Notes under the pieces: model-generated
What the model saw: the letters and a program-made list of their open reading frames with translations, nothing else
Database searches by the model: none
What the model was told of the DNA's origin: nothing
Position numbers and translations under genes: made by a program
NCBI RefSeq assembly: GCF_002307475.1
Contig: NZ_NTMH01000040.1
Coordinates: 124,001-188,000, forward strand
Length of the DNA: 64,000 nucleotides
Direction: 5' to 3'
Origin: Pantoea allii
GTDB taxonomy: Bacteria; Pseudomonadota; Gammaproteobacteria; Enterobacterales; Enterobacteriaceae
In this document: positions 18,285-28,951 of the stretch, in pieces
How positions within the stretch are numbered: position 1 is the stretch's first letter
How the letters are laid out: each line of letters begins with the position of its first letter

Positions 18285-19394
18285 ATGCCCATCGTGCTTC
18301 GCTCATTTTTGCATGACCATATATTGCACTTGTTAGTCGTTGTTGGGGTTGTTCTGCTGTTTCTTGCTGATTATCGCTGGCCGGATCTTCCCGCCGCGGT
18401 GGACTGGCATACCATCATTACCCTGAGTGGATTACTTATCCTGACGAAGGGGTTGGAAACCAGCGGTTATTTTGATGTGTTGGGTGGCCGATTAATTGCG
18501 GGCTTCAAGCATGAACGTACGCTGGCGCTGTTTATGGTGCTGGCGGCGGCCCTGCTGTCGACCTTTTTAACCAACGATGTGGCGCTGTTTATTCTGGTGC
18601 CACTCACGTTGACGTTACGCAAATTTTCGCATTTACCTATCTCGCGCTTGATTATCTTTGAAGCCCTGGCGGTAAACGCCGGATCGCTGCTGACGCCGGT
18701 GGGCAATCCACAGAATATTTTGTTGTGGAGCCACGGCTCACTGAGCGTGGGCGGTTTTATTTTGCAAATGACACCGCTGGCGGTGTGGCTTCTGCTGAGC
18801 CTGCTGGTCGTCACCTGGTTCAGCTTTGCCAAACGCACCATTGAAAAGCATGACAACAGTGAACAGCACAGCTGGCATAAACCCCTGTTTGCCGTGAGTG
18901 TGGTGTTGTATCTGCTGTTTATTGCCGCGCTGGAATGGCATGTCACCGGCTGGGCGCTGTTGCTGATTCTGGTGTGTTTCCTGATTATGGCACGTCAGGT
19001 ATTGCTGAATATCGACTGGAGCCTGCTGGTGGTCTTCATCGTGATGTTCCTGGATGTTTTCTTGCTGACGCGTTTACCGGTGATGCAGGCACATTTCGAT
19101 GCCATTACCCATCTTGGCAAAGGGGAACTCTATCTGCTGGCTATCGGCTTGTCGCAGATCATCAGTAATGTCCCTGCGACGATCCTGCTGTTGCAAAAAG
19201 TGCCGCCAACGGAAGCGCTCGCCTGGGCAGTTAATATCGGTGGGTTCGGTCTGTTACCCGGCTCACTTGCTAACCTTATTGCGTTACGTATGGCCAAAGA
19301 TCGCGCCATCTGGTGGCGTTTCCACCTGTTCTCCGTTCCTTTACTCGCCTGGTCCATGCTCACCGGCTGGCTGTTGTTAAAACTCGTCGCCTGA
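18285..19394 (+). CDS. ybiR: inner membrane anion-permease-like transporter YbiR
   Basis: A 369-residue polytopic protein of the CitMHS/ArsB-NhaD-like ion transporter superfamily. Typical segments are LIILTKGLETSGYFD-like near residue 45, STFLTNDVALFILVPL (residues ~86-101, re-entrant loop 1) and PVGNPQNILLWSHG (loop 2), plus SNVPATILL in the second half. The substrate is not established. It is probably co-transcribed with mntR, which suggests a link to metal homeostasis. Confidence 0.88.
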   Translation: MPIVLRSFLHDHILHLLVVVGVVLLFLADYRWPDLPAAVDWHTIITLSGLLILTKGLETSGYFDVLGGRLIAGFKHERTLALFMVLAAALLSTFLTNDVALFILVPLTLTLRKFSHLPISRLIIFEALAVNAGSLLTPVGNPQNILLWSHGSLSVGGFILQMTPLAVWLLLSLLVVTWFSFAKRTIEKHDNSEQHSWHKPLFAVSVVLYLLFIAALEWHVTGWALLLILVCFLIMARQVLLNIDWSLLVVFIVMFLDVFLLTRLPVMQAHFDAITHLGKGELYLLAIGLSQIISNVPATILLLQKVPPTEALAWAVNIGGFGLLPGSLANLIALRMAKDRAIWWRFHLFSVPLLAWSMLTGWLLLKLVA

Positions 19395-19400
19395 TCCAGA

Positions 19401-19433
19401 CACATCCTGCCACGGTGCAGGATGTGCTGCCTT
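19401..19433 (+). terminator. terminator after ybiR
   Basis: A perfect 10 bp stem (19401-19410 with 19417-19426, loop CACGGT) followed by a weak CTGCCTTTCT tail, 6 bases after the ybiR stop. Confidence 0.6.
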
Positions 19434-19536
19434 TCTCAAGTTACGTAAAGTTGTACTGGATTTTGTCAGTTTTCGATCTAATGTTTAGTGGACTTTCTAC
19501 GCCCAGGATAGAGGGCCTTAGCCAGCGACGGAAACT

Positions 19537-20682
19537 ATGAGCGAGAACAACAACCGCGATTCACATCAGGAAGACGCAGAACACGCGCCGGATAACAACA
19601 GCCAGTCCCACGACAACCCAAGTAATAACGATGAAAAACCGCGCAAACGCCCCGGTAAAAAACCGTTAATTATTTTGGCCGTTATCGTGGTGGTGATGTT
19701 GATCGTGGCCTTTTTCTTTTGGTTTACCACCCGTAACGAAGAAACCACTGACGATGCTTTCACTGAAGGCAATGCGGTAACTATCGCCGCTAAAGCGTCT
19801 GGCTATGTCGTCAAGTTACTGGTGAAAGATAACCAACGGGTGAAGAAGGGCGATTTACTGGTAGAAATCGACCCCAGCGACAACGAAGCCCAGCGCGCCC
19901 AGGCTAAAGCTCAACTTGGTCTGGCAATGGCACAACTGCACCAGGCCCAGGCGCAGCTCGCGCTCTCACGTGTTCAGTATCCGGCCCAGCGCGATCAGGC
20001 TCTGGCAGACCAGGCGAAAGCCGAAGCAAATTACCTGAATGCGCAGGCTGACTACCGTCGTCAGCGTGGCGTTGATCCTCGCGCTACCAGCCAACGCAAT
20101 ATTGACTCGGCTTCTGCTCAGTTGCGTTCTGCGCAGGCCCAGTTGCAGAGTGCCAAAGCGCAGGTGGAAGTTGCCTCGCAGGTTGCGCTGCAAATCCGCC
20201 AGCAGGAAACCAATGTTGAAGCACGTCAGGAACAGGTGGAGCAGGCAAAAGCCCAGCTCAACGTGGCGGAGCTAAACCTCTCTTATACCCAGGTTCGTGC
20301 GCCTTACGATGGCTTTGTGACGAAGCGCAACGTGCAGATGGGCACCCTGGTGCAGGCAGGCAGCGCCTTGTTCTCGCTGGTTTCTCCGGATATCTGGATT
20401 ACCGCCAACTTTAAAGAGTCGCAGTTGGAGCGGATGAATCCGGGTGACAAAGTGACGATCAGCGTTGATGCCTGGCCGGATATGAAGCTGGAAGGCCACG
20501 TCGACAGCGTTCAGATGGGCACAGGATCGCGTTTCTCAACCTTCCCGTCTGAGAATGCCACCGGGAACTACGTGAAAATTGTTCAGCGCGTACCGGTAAA
20601 AATCGTGATTGATAAAGGACTGGATCCAAACCGGCCGCTGCCACTGGGATTATCGGTTGAACCGAAGGTAACCGTGGAATGA
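19537..20682 (+). CDS. HlyD/EmrA-family efflux periplasmic adaptor
   Basis: A 381-residue membrane-fusion protein. A long hydrophilic cytoplasmic N-terminus (about 45 residues, Asn/Asp/Lys rich) precedes one transmembrane helix (LIILAVIVVVMLIVAFFF). The biotinyl-lipoyl half-motifs (IAAKASGYVVKLLVKDNQ; APYDGFVTKRNVQMGT) flank a long Ala/Gln-rich alpha-hairpin coiled coil at residues ~110-245 that would contact the outer-membrane channel. It overlaps the downstream EmrB-like gene by 4 bases. Relatives export drugs, fatty acids or siderophores; the substrate here is unknown. Confidence 0.9.
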   Translation: MSENNNRDSHQEDAEHAPDNNSQSHDNPSNNDEKPRKRPGKKPLIILAVIVVVMLIVAFFFWFTTRNEETTDDAFTEGNAVTIAAKASGYVVKLLVKDNQRVKKGDLLVEIDPSDNEAQRAQAKAQLGLAMAQLHQAQAQLALSRVQYPAQRDQALADQAKAEANYLNAQADYRRQRGVDPRATSQRNIDSASAQLRSAQAQLQSAKAQVEVASQVALQIRQQETNVEARQEQVEQAKAQLNVAELNLSYTQVRAPYDGFVTKRNVQMGTLVQAGSALFSLVSPDIWITANFKESQLERMNPGDKVTISVDAWPDMKLEGHVDSVQMGTGSRFSTFPSENATGNYVKIVQRVPVKIVIDKGLDPNRPLPLGLSVEPKVTVE

Positions 20683-22247
20683 GCGAATCGCAGAGCTGGA
20701 AACCCGCCAGTAATCCCTGGCTAGTGGCCATTACGGTCACGCTGGCGGTATTTATGGAAATCCTCGATACCACCATCGTAAACGTGGCCCTGCCGCATAT
20801 CGCGGGTTCACTCTCCTCCAGTTACGATGAATCGACCTGGGTGTTGACGTCGTATCTGGTGGCGAACGGTATCGTGCTGCCCATCTCTGCCTTTTTCAGC
20901 CGTCTGTTTGGCCGTAAACAGTTTTTTTTAATCTGCATCGTGATGTTTACCATCTGTTCATTCCTGTGTGGTATCGCCACTGAACTCTGGCAGATCATTC
21001 TGTTTCGCATCCTGCAGGGCTTTTTTGGCGGTGGCCTTCAGCCTGTACAACAGTCGGTGCTGCTCGACTATTTCAAACCGGAAGATCGCGGCAAAGCCTT
21101 TGGCCTTTCCTCTATCGCCATTATCGTGGCACCGGTTATTGGCCCGACGCTGGGCGGCTGGATTACGGATAATTACAGCTGGCGCTGGGTTTTCTTTATC
21201 AATATCCCGGTCGGCGTGCTGACCATCATGGCCATTTTACCTTTGCTGGAAGATCCGCCGTGGGAGCGTAAATGGGCCAAGGGTAAACTCAAGATCGACT
21301 ATATCGGCATCAGCCTGATTACGCTGGGCCTGGGCTGTTTGCAGGTCATGCTGGATCGCGGTGAAGACGAAGACTGGTTCGCCTCGCACTTTATCGTTTT
21401 GTTTGCCGTGCTGGCGCTTGTTGGCATCGTCGGGGCTATTTACTGGTTGATGTATGCCCGCAAGCCCGTGGTCGACATTCTGGTGATGAAGGATCGCAAT
21501 TTCTGGGTCGCAGGCTTATTAATGGCCGGGATGGCGATGATACTGTACGGCAGCTCGGTGGTCTTGCCGCAGTTGGCACAGCAGGATCTTGGCTATACCG
21601 CCACCTGGTCGGGATTAGTGCTGTCCCCTGGCGCGGTGTTGATTGTCCTGACCATTCCGCTGGTCTTGAAACTGATGCCGGTGGTGCAGACCCGCTATAT
21701 TATTGCCTTTGGTTTTAGCTGCCTGGCATTAGCCTTTTTCTATTCGGCGAGCTTAACGCCGAATGTGGACTTCACCACGCTGGTGCTGATGCGCAGTGCG
21801 CAGTCCATTGGCCTGGGTTTCCTGTTTGTGCCGCTGACCACCATTGCCTTTATTACGATCCCCCAACGGTTAAATGCGGACGCCTCGGCGCTGTTTACCA
21901 TGTTCCGTAATGTCGCGGGGTCGATTGGCATCTCGTTGTCCACAGCGGCGATTACAGAGCGAGAGCAGGCGCGCTCGGCTCATATGGTGCACAACATGAC
22001 GCCGCTGAATGAACAGTTCAATATTACGGTTCAGCACTGGGCACAGGCGATCCGCGACTTCACCTCTGCGGTGGGCGATCCCGTCACGTTGGCAACCGGT
22101 CAGCTCTATAAAGAGATGATTGTCCAGTCACGCATTCTGGCTTATATCGACGTCTTTTCAGGCTTAAGTATCGTTGCCCTGATTTTGATTCCATTTTGTT
22201 GGCTGCTGTCGCCTGTCAAAAGCGAAGGCAGTGCAGGAGCACACTGA
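20679..22247 (+). CDS. DHA2-family MFS drug exporter (EmrB-like)
   Basis: A 522-residue transporter with about 14 predicted membrane helices. The N-terminal MEILDTTIVNVALPHIAGSL is DHA2 motif D1, FSRLFGRKQFF motif A, and LQGFFGGGLQPVQQS and GPTLGGWITDNYSWRWVFFINIP motifs B/C. It works with the HlyD-like adaptor encoded just upstream and the outer-membrane factor encoded just downstream as a proton-driven tripartite pump. Confidence 0.93.
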   Translation: MSESQSWKPASNPWLVAITVTLAVFMEILDTTIVNVALPHIAGSLSSSYDESTWVLTSYLVANGIVLPISAFFSRLFGRKQFFLICIVMFTICSFLCGIATELWQIILFRILQGFFGGGLQPVQQSVLLDYFKPEDRGKAFGLSSIAIIVAPVIGPTLGGWITDNYSWRWVFFINIPVGVLTIMAILPLLEDPPWERKWAKGKLKIDYIGISLITLGLGCLQVMLDRGEDEDWFASHFIVLFAVLALVGIVGAIYWLMYARKPVVDILVMKDRNFWVAGLLMAGMAMILYGSSVVLPQLAQQDLGYTATWSGLVLSPGAVLIVLTIPLVLKLMPVVQTRYIIAFGFSCLALAFFYSASLTPNVDFTTLVLMRSAQSIGLGFLFVPLTTIAFITIPQRLNADASALFTMFRNVAGSIGISLSTAAITEREQARSAHMVHNMTPLNEQFNITVQHWAQAIRDFTSAVGDPVTLATGQLYKEMIVQSRILAYIDVFSGLSIVALILIPFCWLLSPVKSEGSAGAH

Positions 22248-22248
22248 C

Positions 22249-23775
22249 ATGAAAGTTATGAGTACGCATCGCCTGAATCCGCTCAACCTGATGCTGGTGT
22301 TAGCGCTGGCGGGCTGCAGTGTCGGCCCGGACTATCAGGCACCTAAGCCCCAGATGCCGGGCAGCTATCATGCCCTGGATTCGCAGGAAAATTCGAAGCC
22401 ACAAACGTCAGCGGTGGATTCACGCTGGTGGCATAACTTTAAGGACCCGCAACTCGACAGCCTGATTGCACGCGCTATCGAAGGTAATCTGTCCTTACAA
22501 CAGACGGTATTGCGGATTGCCGGCGCGCGTGAGCAACTATCGCAGGCGCAGGGCGGATTATTTCCCAGCCTTAACGGTTCAGCCAAGGTCACGCGACAGC
22601 AACTGGGGCTGGAAGGGCTGCTGAAAGCGAACGGTGCCGACCAGCTCGACAGCAACGTTGCCAGCCAGCTGAACGGGCTGACGCAACCGGTCACCTTGTA
22701 TCAGGGCAGTTTCGACGCCAGTTGGGAACTGGATCTGTGGGGCAAAGTGCGGCGCCAGGTGGAGTCAGCCAATGCCCAGCAGCAGGCGGCTATTGAGCAG
22801 CGCAACGACGCACTGGTGTCGCTCGAAGCGGAAGTGGTGCGCGCATGGCTTCAACTGCGCGGCGCGCAGGCAACGGTAAACACGCTGCAACAACAGATTG
22901 CCGTGGCCGATCAGACCTGGCAGTTGACGGAAAGCCAGCAGCGTAACGGCCTGGCACCGGTGACCAATGTGGAAAATGCCCGGGCGCAGTTAAGCAGCCT
23001 GCAGGCGCAGTTGCCGCAGTATCAGGCACAAACGCGCCAGGCGATGAACGGTCTCGCTGTACTGCTGGGTAAAACGCCGGGTGCGCTGGATGCCGAACTG
23101 AGTGAGCCGAAAGCGCTGCCCACATTACCCGCGTTTGTCTCTGTCGGCATTCCGTCTACGCTGGCACGACGTCGTCCTGATATTCGTCAGGCAGAAGCCA
23201 CACTTCATGCTCAAACCGCCGAGATTGGCGTTTCTGTCGCCCAGCTGTTCCCCAGTCTGTCGCTGACCGGTCAGTTGGGTGTCCGTAACACTGACGTGAG
23301 TTACCTTGACGACTGGAGCAGCCATTTCTACAGCGTGGGGCCATCGTTATCCATTCCCATTTTCCAGGGTGGAAGATTGGTTTCAAGCGTGAAGCTGGCG
23401 CGTGCTCAGCAGGCCAACGCGGCACTCAACTATCGTCAGACGGTGCTGACGGCTCTGCAGGATGTGGAAAATGCCCTGGTCAGTTACCGTGCCGACCAGC
23501 AGCGCGTCACCGCACTGGATGAAACCACTGGCGCGCTGCAACGCACCTTCGATCTCGCCAGTGACAGCTATCGCCAGGGATTATCGACTTTCCTTGAGGT
23601 ACTTGATGCCCAGCGCCAACTGGCGCAGGCGCAGGAACAGGCTACTCAGGCGCGCATGCAAAGTGGACTGGATCTTGTCGCCCTGTACAAAGCGTTAGGC
23701 GGTGGCTGGGAAACCTACCAGAACGTGCAACTGCCGCAGTACGACGTATTTGGTCCGGCAACGCAGGTGAATTAA
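22249..23775 (+). CDS. outer membrane efflux lipoprotein (OprM/NodT family)
   Basis: About 508 residues. A lipoprotein signal LMLVLALAGC with lipobox Cys is followed by SVGPDYQAPKP, the classic NodT/OprM mature start. Two repeated OEP domains are visible, the first with SWELDLWGKVRRQVESA, the second with PSLSIPIFQGGRL. The start at 22249 follows CAGGAGC and lies just after the emrB-like stop; ATG at 22258 is an alternative. It forms the outer-membrane channel of the pump. Confidence 0.92.
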   Translation: MKVMSTHRLNPLNLMLVLALAGCSVGPDYQAPKPQMPGSYHALDSQENSKPQTSAVDSRWWHNFKDPQLDSLIARAIEGNLSLQQTVLRIAGAREQLSQAQGGLFPSLNGSAKVTRQQLGLEGLLKANGADQLDSNVASQLNGLTQPVTLYQGSFDASWELDLWGKVRRQVESANAQQQAAIEQRNDALVSLEAEVVRAWLQLRGAQATVNTLQQQIAVADQTWQLTESQQRNGLAPVTNVENARAQLSSLQAQLPQYQAQTRQAMNGLAVLLGKTPGALDAELSEPKALPTLPAFVSVGIPSTLARRRPDIRQAEATLHAQTAEIGVSVAQLFPSLSLTGQLGVRNTDVSYLDDWSSHFYSVGPSLSIPIFQGGRLVSSVKLARAQQANAALNYRQTVLTALQDVENALVSYRADQQRVTALDETTGALQRTFDLASDSYRQGLSTFLEVLDAQRQLAQAQEQATQARMQSGLDLVALYKALGGGWETYQNVQLPQYDVFGPATQVN

Positions 23776-24485
23776 CCGGTCTGGCCGTGGCCCTGTAACG
23801 GGACACGGCCGGAAAAAAGCCGTACTGATACCCGCGATGTATTATTTATGCGTTACATCGTCAAATAAAAATCATCAAACTTCCCTGTGCAGTCCCGTGA
23901 TAATCCGCATCCGAAATAGCCTCTGCTATTTATCTTTACAACGTTACCCAGCAAAAAAATGCGCGGCGGGTGTGAGTGCCAGACCTGCCAGCCCTTTATC
24001 TTCTGTCTGACGCGCCCACGTGCTTTTATGTCAGCAACACGCCAGAGAAGGGCGGCATAATCAACGTAGTTAGAAAAATTAACCCCGCTATTATCCGCGA
24101 GCCACGGGATAAATCCCCCGTTATACGCTGGCTATTTCAGTGGAATTCACTCTGGCGACGGCAAGAAAAACGGGCAGCCGGGCAAGGCATTTAATCCAAA
24201 TTCGTTGAGGATGATAAAAATAACCGGCAAGAACGTTATAAAATCTGAGGCATGATTCATGCAGTAAGCGTAATCAATGAAATCGTTTACATTGTGCGGG
24301 GATAGCCGCTATTTAGTGTTAATTAGTGGTTAATAATCTCTCCACATAAGCATCCTGAATACTTCACGGGCATTTAAAAAACCTATCGGAATTATCTGTA
24401 GTAATAAATTAATTTATTTTTTTATTTGAATTAGGTAATCTTGTCGCTACAGTTTAATTAAACCCCCTTAATCAAGGATATTGTG
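23776..24485. other. 710 bp gap upstream of the hns-like gene
   Basis: Just after the efflux operon a GC-rich imperfect hairpin (about 23782-23811) may act as terminator, though it lacks a T-tract. The remaining sequence is increasingly AT-rich towards 24480, with runs of A/T that should be curved, as expected upstream of an autoregulated hns gene. A 72-codon open frame at 23976-24194 has no recognisable features and is not accepted. Confidence 0.5.
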
Positions 24486-24887
24486 ATGAGTGACGCATTT
24501 AAAGTTCTAAACAACATTCGCACATTACGTGCCCAGGCTCGTGAACTGCCACTGAGCGATCTGGAAGAAATTCTTGAGAAATTGACGGTCGTTGTAACTG
24601 AACGCCGTGAAGAAGCCCATGCTGAAGAACAACAGAATCGTGAAAAAGAAGAGAAGTTATCTAAATATCGCGAAATGCTGCTGGCTGACGGCATCGATCC
24701 TAATGAATTATTAGGTGCCCTGGAGCAGGGTAAAAAACGCACTAAGCGTGCGCCACGTCCGGCTAAATATTCTTATACCGATGAAAACGGTGAGAAGAAA
24801 TCATGGACCGGCCAGGGCCGTACCCCAGCGGCAATTAAAAAAGCGCTGGATGAAGGTAAAAGCCTGGACAGTTTCCTGATCGATTAA
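24486..24887 (+). CDS. hns: H-NS-family nucleoid protein
   Basis: A 133-residue H-NS/StpA protein. The N-terminal oligomerisation domain ([19 protein letters not shown] plus a charged coiled coil to about residue 65) precedes the second dimerisation site [16 protein letters not shown], a basic linker [15 protein letters not shown] and the DNA-binding motif [14 protein letters not shown]. Its location (between an efflux operon and ybiT) is not that of E. coli hns, so it may be the genome's main H-NS relocated or a second paralogue; the window cannot decide. AT-rich upstream DNA fits autoregulation. It could silence the AT-rich island further along. Confidence 0.93.
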   Translation: MSDAFKVLNNIRTLRAQARELPLSDLEEILEKLTVVVTERREEAHAEEQQNREKEEKLSKYREMLLADGIDPNELLGALEQGKKRTKRAPRPAKYSYTDENGEKKSWTGQGRTPAAIKKALDEGKSLDSFLID

Positions 24888-24910
24888 TCGACACAATCCT
24901 TGTAAGCGGT

Positions 24911-24942
24911 AGCCGGAGACATTTATGTCTCCGGCTTTTTTT
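24911..24942 (+). terminator. terminator after the hns-like gene
   Basis: A perfect 10 bp stem (24911-24920 with 24927-24936) and loop ATTTAT, followed by a run of T. Confidence 0.92.
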
Positions 24943-25219
24943 ATTTAAAAAACCCCTTTGTACTCTCTGACTATTTCTGGCATCGGCCTGTTAATTAATC
25001 GCCTGTTGGGCCAGGCAGAAGCCGTGCCGTCAACGAATGCCACCGCAGCTTGCGTTTGCGCGGTGCTGAGCAGGCGAAAATCGGCAGGGGCAATAATTAA
25101 AAGCGTCGCGTTTTCAAGGGGCATTCAGGCAATCCTTGCCGGAGGCTGGCGTGCGCTACGTCACATCTGGCATAATAGCCGCCGTTTTTCCATCCACTCT
25201 CTTCACTAAGGTCAATGCC

Positions 25220-26812
25220 GTGTTAGTTAGCAGCAATATCACCATGCAGTTTGGCAGCAAGCCACTGTTCGAAAATATCTCCGTAAAATTTGGCGGCGGT
25301 AATCGTTACGGTTTAATCGGTGCGAACGGCAGCGGAAAATCCACCTTCATGAAGATTTTGGGTGGCGATTTGGTGCCATCGGGCGGCAATGTCTCTTACG
25401 ATCCCAATGAACGTATTGGTAAATTACGCCAGGATCAGTTTGCCTTCGAAGAATATAGCGTGCTGGATACGGTAATCATGGGGCACCATGAATTATGGGA
25501 AGTGAAGCAGGAACGTGACCGTATTTATTCGTTACCCGAAATGACGGAAGAGGAAGGCTACAAAGTCGCTGACCTTGAAGTCCTGTATGGTGAAATGGAT
25601 GGTTACAGTGCTGAACCGCGTGCGGGTGAGTTATTACTTGGTGTGGGTATTCCGGTAGAGCAGCATTATGGCCCGATGAGCGAAATTGCACCGGGCTTTA
25701 AATTACGTGTTCTTCTGGCACAGGCATTGTTCTCTAATCCTGATATTTTGCTGCTGGACGAACCGACCAACAACCTGGATATCGATACCATTCGTTGGCT
25801 GGAGCAGGTGTTAAACGAACGCGACAGCACCATGATTATCATTTCGCATGACCGTCACTTCCTCAATATGGTCTGTACCCACATGGCCGATTTGGACTAC
25901 GGTGAGCTGCGTGTTTATTCCGGTAATTATGATGAATATATGACCGCTGCCACCCAGGCGCGCGAGCGACTGTTATCGGACAATGCCAAGAAAAAAGCAC
26001 AAATTGCCGATCTGCAATCCTTTGTCAGCCGTTTTAGTGCTAACGCCTCTAAATCGCGCCAGGCGACATCACGTGCCAAACAGATGGACAAAATAAAGCT
26101 GGAAGAGGTCAAAGCCTCCAGTCGTCAGAACCCCTTTATTCGATTTGAGCAGGACAAGAAACTGTTCCGTAATGCGCTGGAAGTCGAAGCGATCACCAAA
26201 GGGTTTGATAATGGTCCACTGTTTAAAAATTTAAATCTGCTGCTGGAAGTCGGTGAAAAACTGGCGATATTAGGGGCTAACGGTATTGGTAAATCCACCC
26301 TGTTAAAAACCCTGGTCGGCGAACTGACGCCGGAAAGCGGCAGCGTTAAATGGTCTGAAAATGCCAAGATTGGTTATTACGCCCAGGATCACGCAGACGA
26401 TTTTGCCGACGACCTGACGGTATTTGACTGGATGAGCCAGTGGAAACAGCAGGGCGATGATGAGCAGGCCGTACGTGGCATCCTTGGCCGTCTGTTGTTT
26501 TCACAGGACGATATTAAAAAGCCCGCCAAAGTGCTGTCCGGGGGTGAGAAAGGGCGCATGCTGTTTGGCAAGCTGATGATGGAAAAGCCCAATATCCTGA
26601 TTATGGACGAACCAACCAACCACCTTGATATGGAATCCATTGAGTCATTAAATATGGCGCTGGAAATGTATGAAGGAACGTTGATTTTCGTTTCTCACGA
26701 CCGTGAGTTCGTGAGTTCACTGGCGACGCGCGTGATAGAGATGAAAGCCGATCGTATTGTGGACTTCACCGGTAATTACGAAGATTACCTGCGCAGTCAG
26801 GGCATCGTATAA
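25220..26812 (+). CDS. ybiT: ABC-F family ATPase YbiT
   Basis: A 530-residue soluble ABC-F protein with two ATPase domains and no membrane part; relatives bind the ribosome E site. Walker [10 protein letters not shown] (residue ~36) and GANGIGKST (~350), signatures and Walker [13 protein letters not shown] and [12 protein letters not shown] are present, with the charged linker ([14 protein letters not shown]) between. The GTG at 25220 gives the exact E. coli N-terminus ([16 protein letters not shown]); a longer ATG start at 25136 adds 28 unrelated residues. Confidence 0.96.
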   Translation: MLVSSNITMQFGSKPLFENISVKFGGGNRYGLIGANGSGKSTFMKILGGDLVPSGGNVSYDPNERIGKLRQDQFAFEEYSVLDTVIMGHHELWEVKQERDRIYSLPEMTEEEGYKVADLEVLYGEMDGYSAEPRAGELLLGVGIPVEQHYGPMSEIAPGFKLRVLLAQALFSNPDILLLDEPTNNLDIDTIRWLEQVLNERDSTMIIISHDRHFLNMVCTHMADLDYGELRVYSGNYDEYMTAATQARERLLSDNAKKKAQIADLQSFVSRFSANASKSRQATSRAKQMDKIKLEEVKASSRQNPFIRFEQDKKLFRNALEVEAITKGFDNGPLFKNLNLLLEVGEKLAILGANGIGKSTLLKTLVGELTPESGSVKWSENAKIGYYAQDHADDFADDLTVFDWMSQWKQQGDDEQAVRGILGRLLFSQDDIKKPAKVLSGGEKGRMLFGKLMMEKPNILIMDEPTNHLDMESIESLNMALEMYEGTLIFVSHDREFVSSLATRVIEMKADRIVDFTGNYEDYLRSQGIV

Positions 26813-26815
26813 ACA

Positions 26816-26844
26816 TAACGGGGTAGCGATAGCTACCCCGTTAT
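26816..26844 (+). terminator. terminator after ybiT
   Basis: A perfect 12 bp stem (26816-26827 with 26832-26843, loop GATA) four bases after the ybiT stop. The trailing T-tract is short (TCGTTT). Confidence 0.75.
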
Positions 26845-26957
26845 CGTTTGGGTCTGTGCGTCAGGTGGGATTGCCTGCGACGATCCGGCTTAACATCCTT
26901 TCTTTACCTGACCTGCAGCCCCCTCCGCTTTACGCATGAACCCTATCAATTAACGGC

Positions 26958-27716
26958 TCAATCATGATGACCGCACACTTCACACTCGGGGTCCTGCGAT
27001 ACCTTCATGGTGCGAAACTCAGCGCTCAGCGCATCGTACATCAGCAAACGTGAGCGAGCAGGAGAGCCGAAGTGCGTCAGCAGCTTGAGGGTTTCCATCG
27101 CCTGCATTGCACCCACCACGCCCACCAGCGGCGCCATGACGCCCGCTTCCACACAGCTCAGCACCTGAGATCCAAACAAACGGCTGATGCAGCGGTAACA
27201 GGGCGCACCGGGTTGCCAGTCAAACACGCTGAGCTGACCTTCCATACGGATCGCCGCACCCGATACGAGCGGCACTTTCAACTGATAACACAACCGGTTG
27301 ATTTGCTCGCGCACCACCACATTGTCCGTGCAGTCCACGACCACCTGCTGCTGGGCGATAAGCGCCTTGAGTGCCTCATCGTCCAGTTGGCCGTGCACAG
27401 GATGCAGCTGACAGTGAGGATTAATGGCCGCCAGGCTTTCACGGGCCGATTCCACCTTGTTGCGACCAATATCCGCATCATGATGCAAAATCTGTCGCTG
27501 CAAATTAGAGAGTGATACCGTATCAAAGTCCAGTAGCGAAAGATTCCCCACGCCCGCCGCTGCCAGATAGGGCGAGGCTGCACAGCCTAAACCGCCCATC
27601 CCCACGACCAGCACGTGGCTGGCCTTTAAGGTTTCCTGACCGTCAAAGTCAAAACCACGCAACACAATCTGTCGGTTGTAGCGCAGCATCTCGTCGTGGC
27701 TCAGTTCGGGCAACAT
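26958..27716 (-). CDS. moeB: molybdopterin-synthase adenylyltransferase MoeB
   Basis: A 252-residue E1-like enzyme that adenylates the C-terminal glycine of MoaD in molybdopterin synthesis. The nucleotide motif VVGMGGLGCAAS, the DFDTVSLSNLQRQ segment, CTDNVVVREQIN and the zinc cysteines CYRC and CEVCG are present. The catalytic Cys lies in the LSCVEAGVMAPL stretch. Its start overlaps the moeA stop by one base, the usual moeAB operon. Confidence 0.96.
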   Translation of the reverse strand: MLPELSHDEMLRYNRQIVLRGFDFDGQETLKASHVLVVGMGGLGCAASPYLAAAGVGNLSLLDFDTVSLSNLQRQILHHDADIGRNKVESARESLAAINPHCQLHPVHGQLDDEALKALIAQQQVVVDCTDNVVVREQINRLCYQLKVPLVSGAAIRMEGQLSVFDWQPGAPCYRCISRLFGSQVLSCVEAGVMAPLVGVVGAMQAMETLKLLTHFGSPARSRLLMYDALSAEFRTMKVSQDPECEVCGHHD

Positions 27717-28951
27717 TATCCCTCCAGCAGCGGGTTAAAGGGTTCGACGTCCACCCATTCACCTGCTGCAACCGGGCCGCGCTCGCGTTCCAGTACAATA
27801 AAGCAATTGGCCTGAGAAAAAGAACTGTAAACGTGGGAGCCCTGCGCACCGGTGCTGATCACCTCTGGCTCACCCTGGCTATTCTGACGCAGAACGCCGC
27901 GCTGAAAATCCAGTCGACCGGGCGATTTTTTCAACGCGGTCGCCGTACGTACGCGCAGGCGAGCGGGCAGAGCAGAGGCGGTTTGCCCCGTCAGGGTGGC
28001 CAGCAGCGGTTGCACCAGTTGATAAAAGGTCACGACGGCAGAAACCGGATTGCCGGGAAGGCCGCAGAACCAACTGTTCGCCAGGCGGCCAAAAGCAAAA
28101 GGTTTACCGGGTTTCATCGCCAGCTTCCAGAAGCTAATCACCCCCAGCTCTTCCAGCATCGATTTGGTAAAGTCGGCTTCACCCACCGAGACGCCGCCGG
28201 TGCTGATGACCACATCAGCCTGGCGATCGGCTTCAGTAAAGGTGCTACGCAGTGCAGTGGGATCGTCTTTAATAATGCCGAGATCGATGACCTCGCATCC
28301 CAGCTTGTGCAACATCAGCGAAATCGCAAAGCGGTTGGTGTCGTAGATCTGCCCGGCCGCTAAGGGCTGGCCCACAGGTTGCAGCTCGTCCCCAGTTGAA
28401 AAAATAGCGACGCGCAGTTTACGCAAAACCTTTACCGTGGCGATGCCCAGCGAAGCCAGCAGGGGCAGTTCGGCCGCGCCCAGGCGCACGCCTGCCGCCA
28501 GAACCTGATGACCGGCACGGATATCATCACCCGTCAGTCGAATATTTTGTCCGGCGTTGACCGGCGCGGTGATGACAATATTATTGTCCTGCAGGCGGGT
28601 TTCCTCCTGCATGACGACCGCGTCACAACCGGCAGGAACAGGCGCGCCCGTCATAATTCTGATGACGCTTCCCGCTGGCCACTCTCCGCTAAACGGCGCG
28701 CCGGCAAAAGCCTTACCGGCCACCCGCAAAGGCTGTCCGCTGGCAACCTCCGCCAGCCTGACGGCGTAACCGTCCATAGCGGCGTTGTTAAAGGGCGGTA
28801 CGTCTATCGGTGAAGTGATGGCGCAGGCTGTGATGCGCCCGGCGGCTTCTGGCAGGGTCAGCTCAAGCGACTCTGTGATGGGCGTCAGCTGCGCCAGCAT
28901 CTTATGTTGCGCGTCCTCAAGGGAAATCAGTCCGGCAGTAAAGCTTTCCAT
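27716..28951 (-). CDS. moeA: molybdopterin molybdenumtransferase MoeA
   Basis: A 411-residue protein, the same length as E. coli MoeA, which inserts molybdate into adenylated molybdopterin. Visible landmarks are [58 protein letters not shown] and [12 protein letters not shown]. The ATG at 28951 gives the E. coli start; an in-frame ATG 26 codons upstream would add an unrelated tail. Confidence 0.96.
   Translation of the reverse strand: MESFTAGLISLEDAQHKMLAQLTPITESLELTLPEAAGRITACAITSPIDVPPFNNAAMDGYAVRLAEVASGQPLRVAGKAFAGAPFSGEWPAGSVIRIMTGAPVPAGCDAVVMQEETRLQDNNIVITAPVNAGQNIRLTGDDIRAGHQVLAAGVRLGAAELPLLASLGIATVKVLRKLRVAIFSTGDELQPVGQPLAAGQIYDTNRFAISLMLHKLGCEVIDLGIIKDDPTALRSTFTEADRQADVVISTGGVSVGEADFTKSMLEELGVISFWKLAMKPGKPFAFGRLANSWFCGLPGNPVSAVVTFYQLVQPLLATLTGQTASALPARLRVRTATALKKSPGRLDFQRGVLRQNSQGEPEVISTGAQGSHVYSSFSQANCFIVLERERGPVAAGEWVDVEPFNPLLEG

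Noticed and set aside
23976..24194. 72-codon plus-strand frame upstream of the hns-like gene
   Set aside because: No ribosome site, no domain and no hydrophobic or signal pattern.
27512..28363. 283-codon plus-strand open frame
   Set aside because: It lies antisense over moeB and moeA, both of which match E. coli over full length; it has no family pattern.
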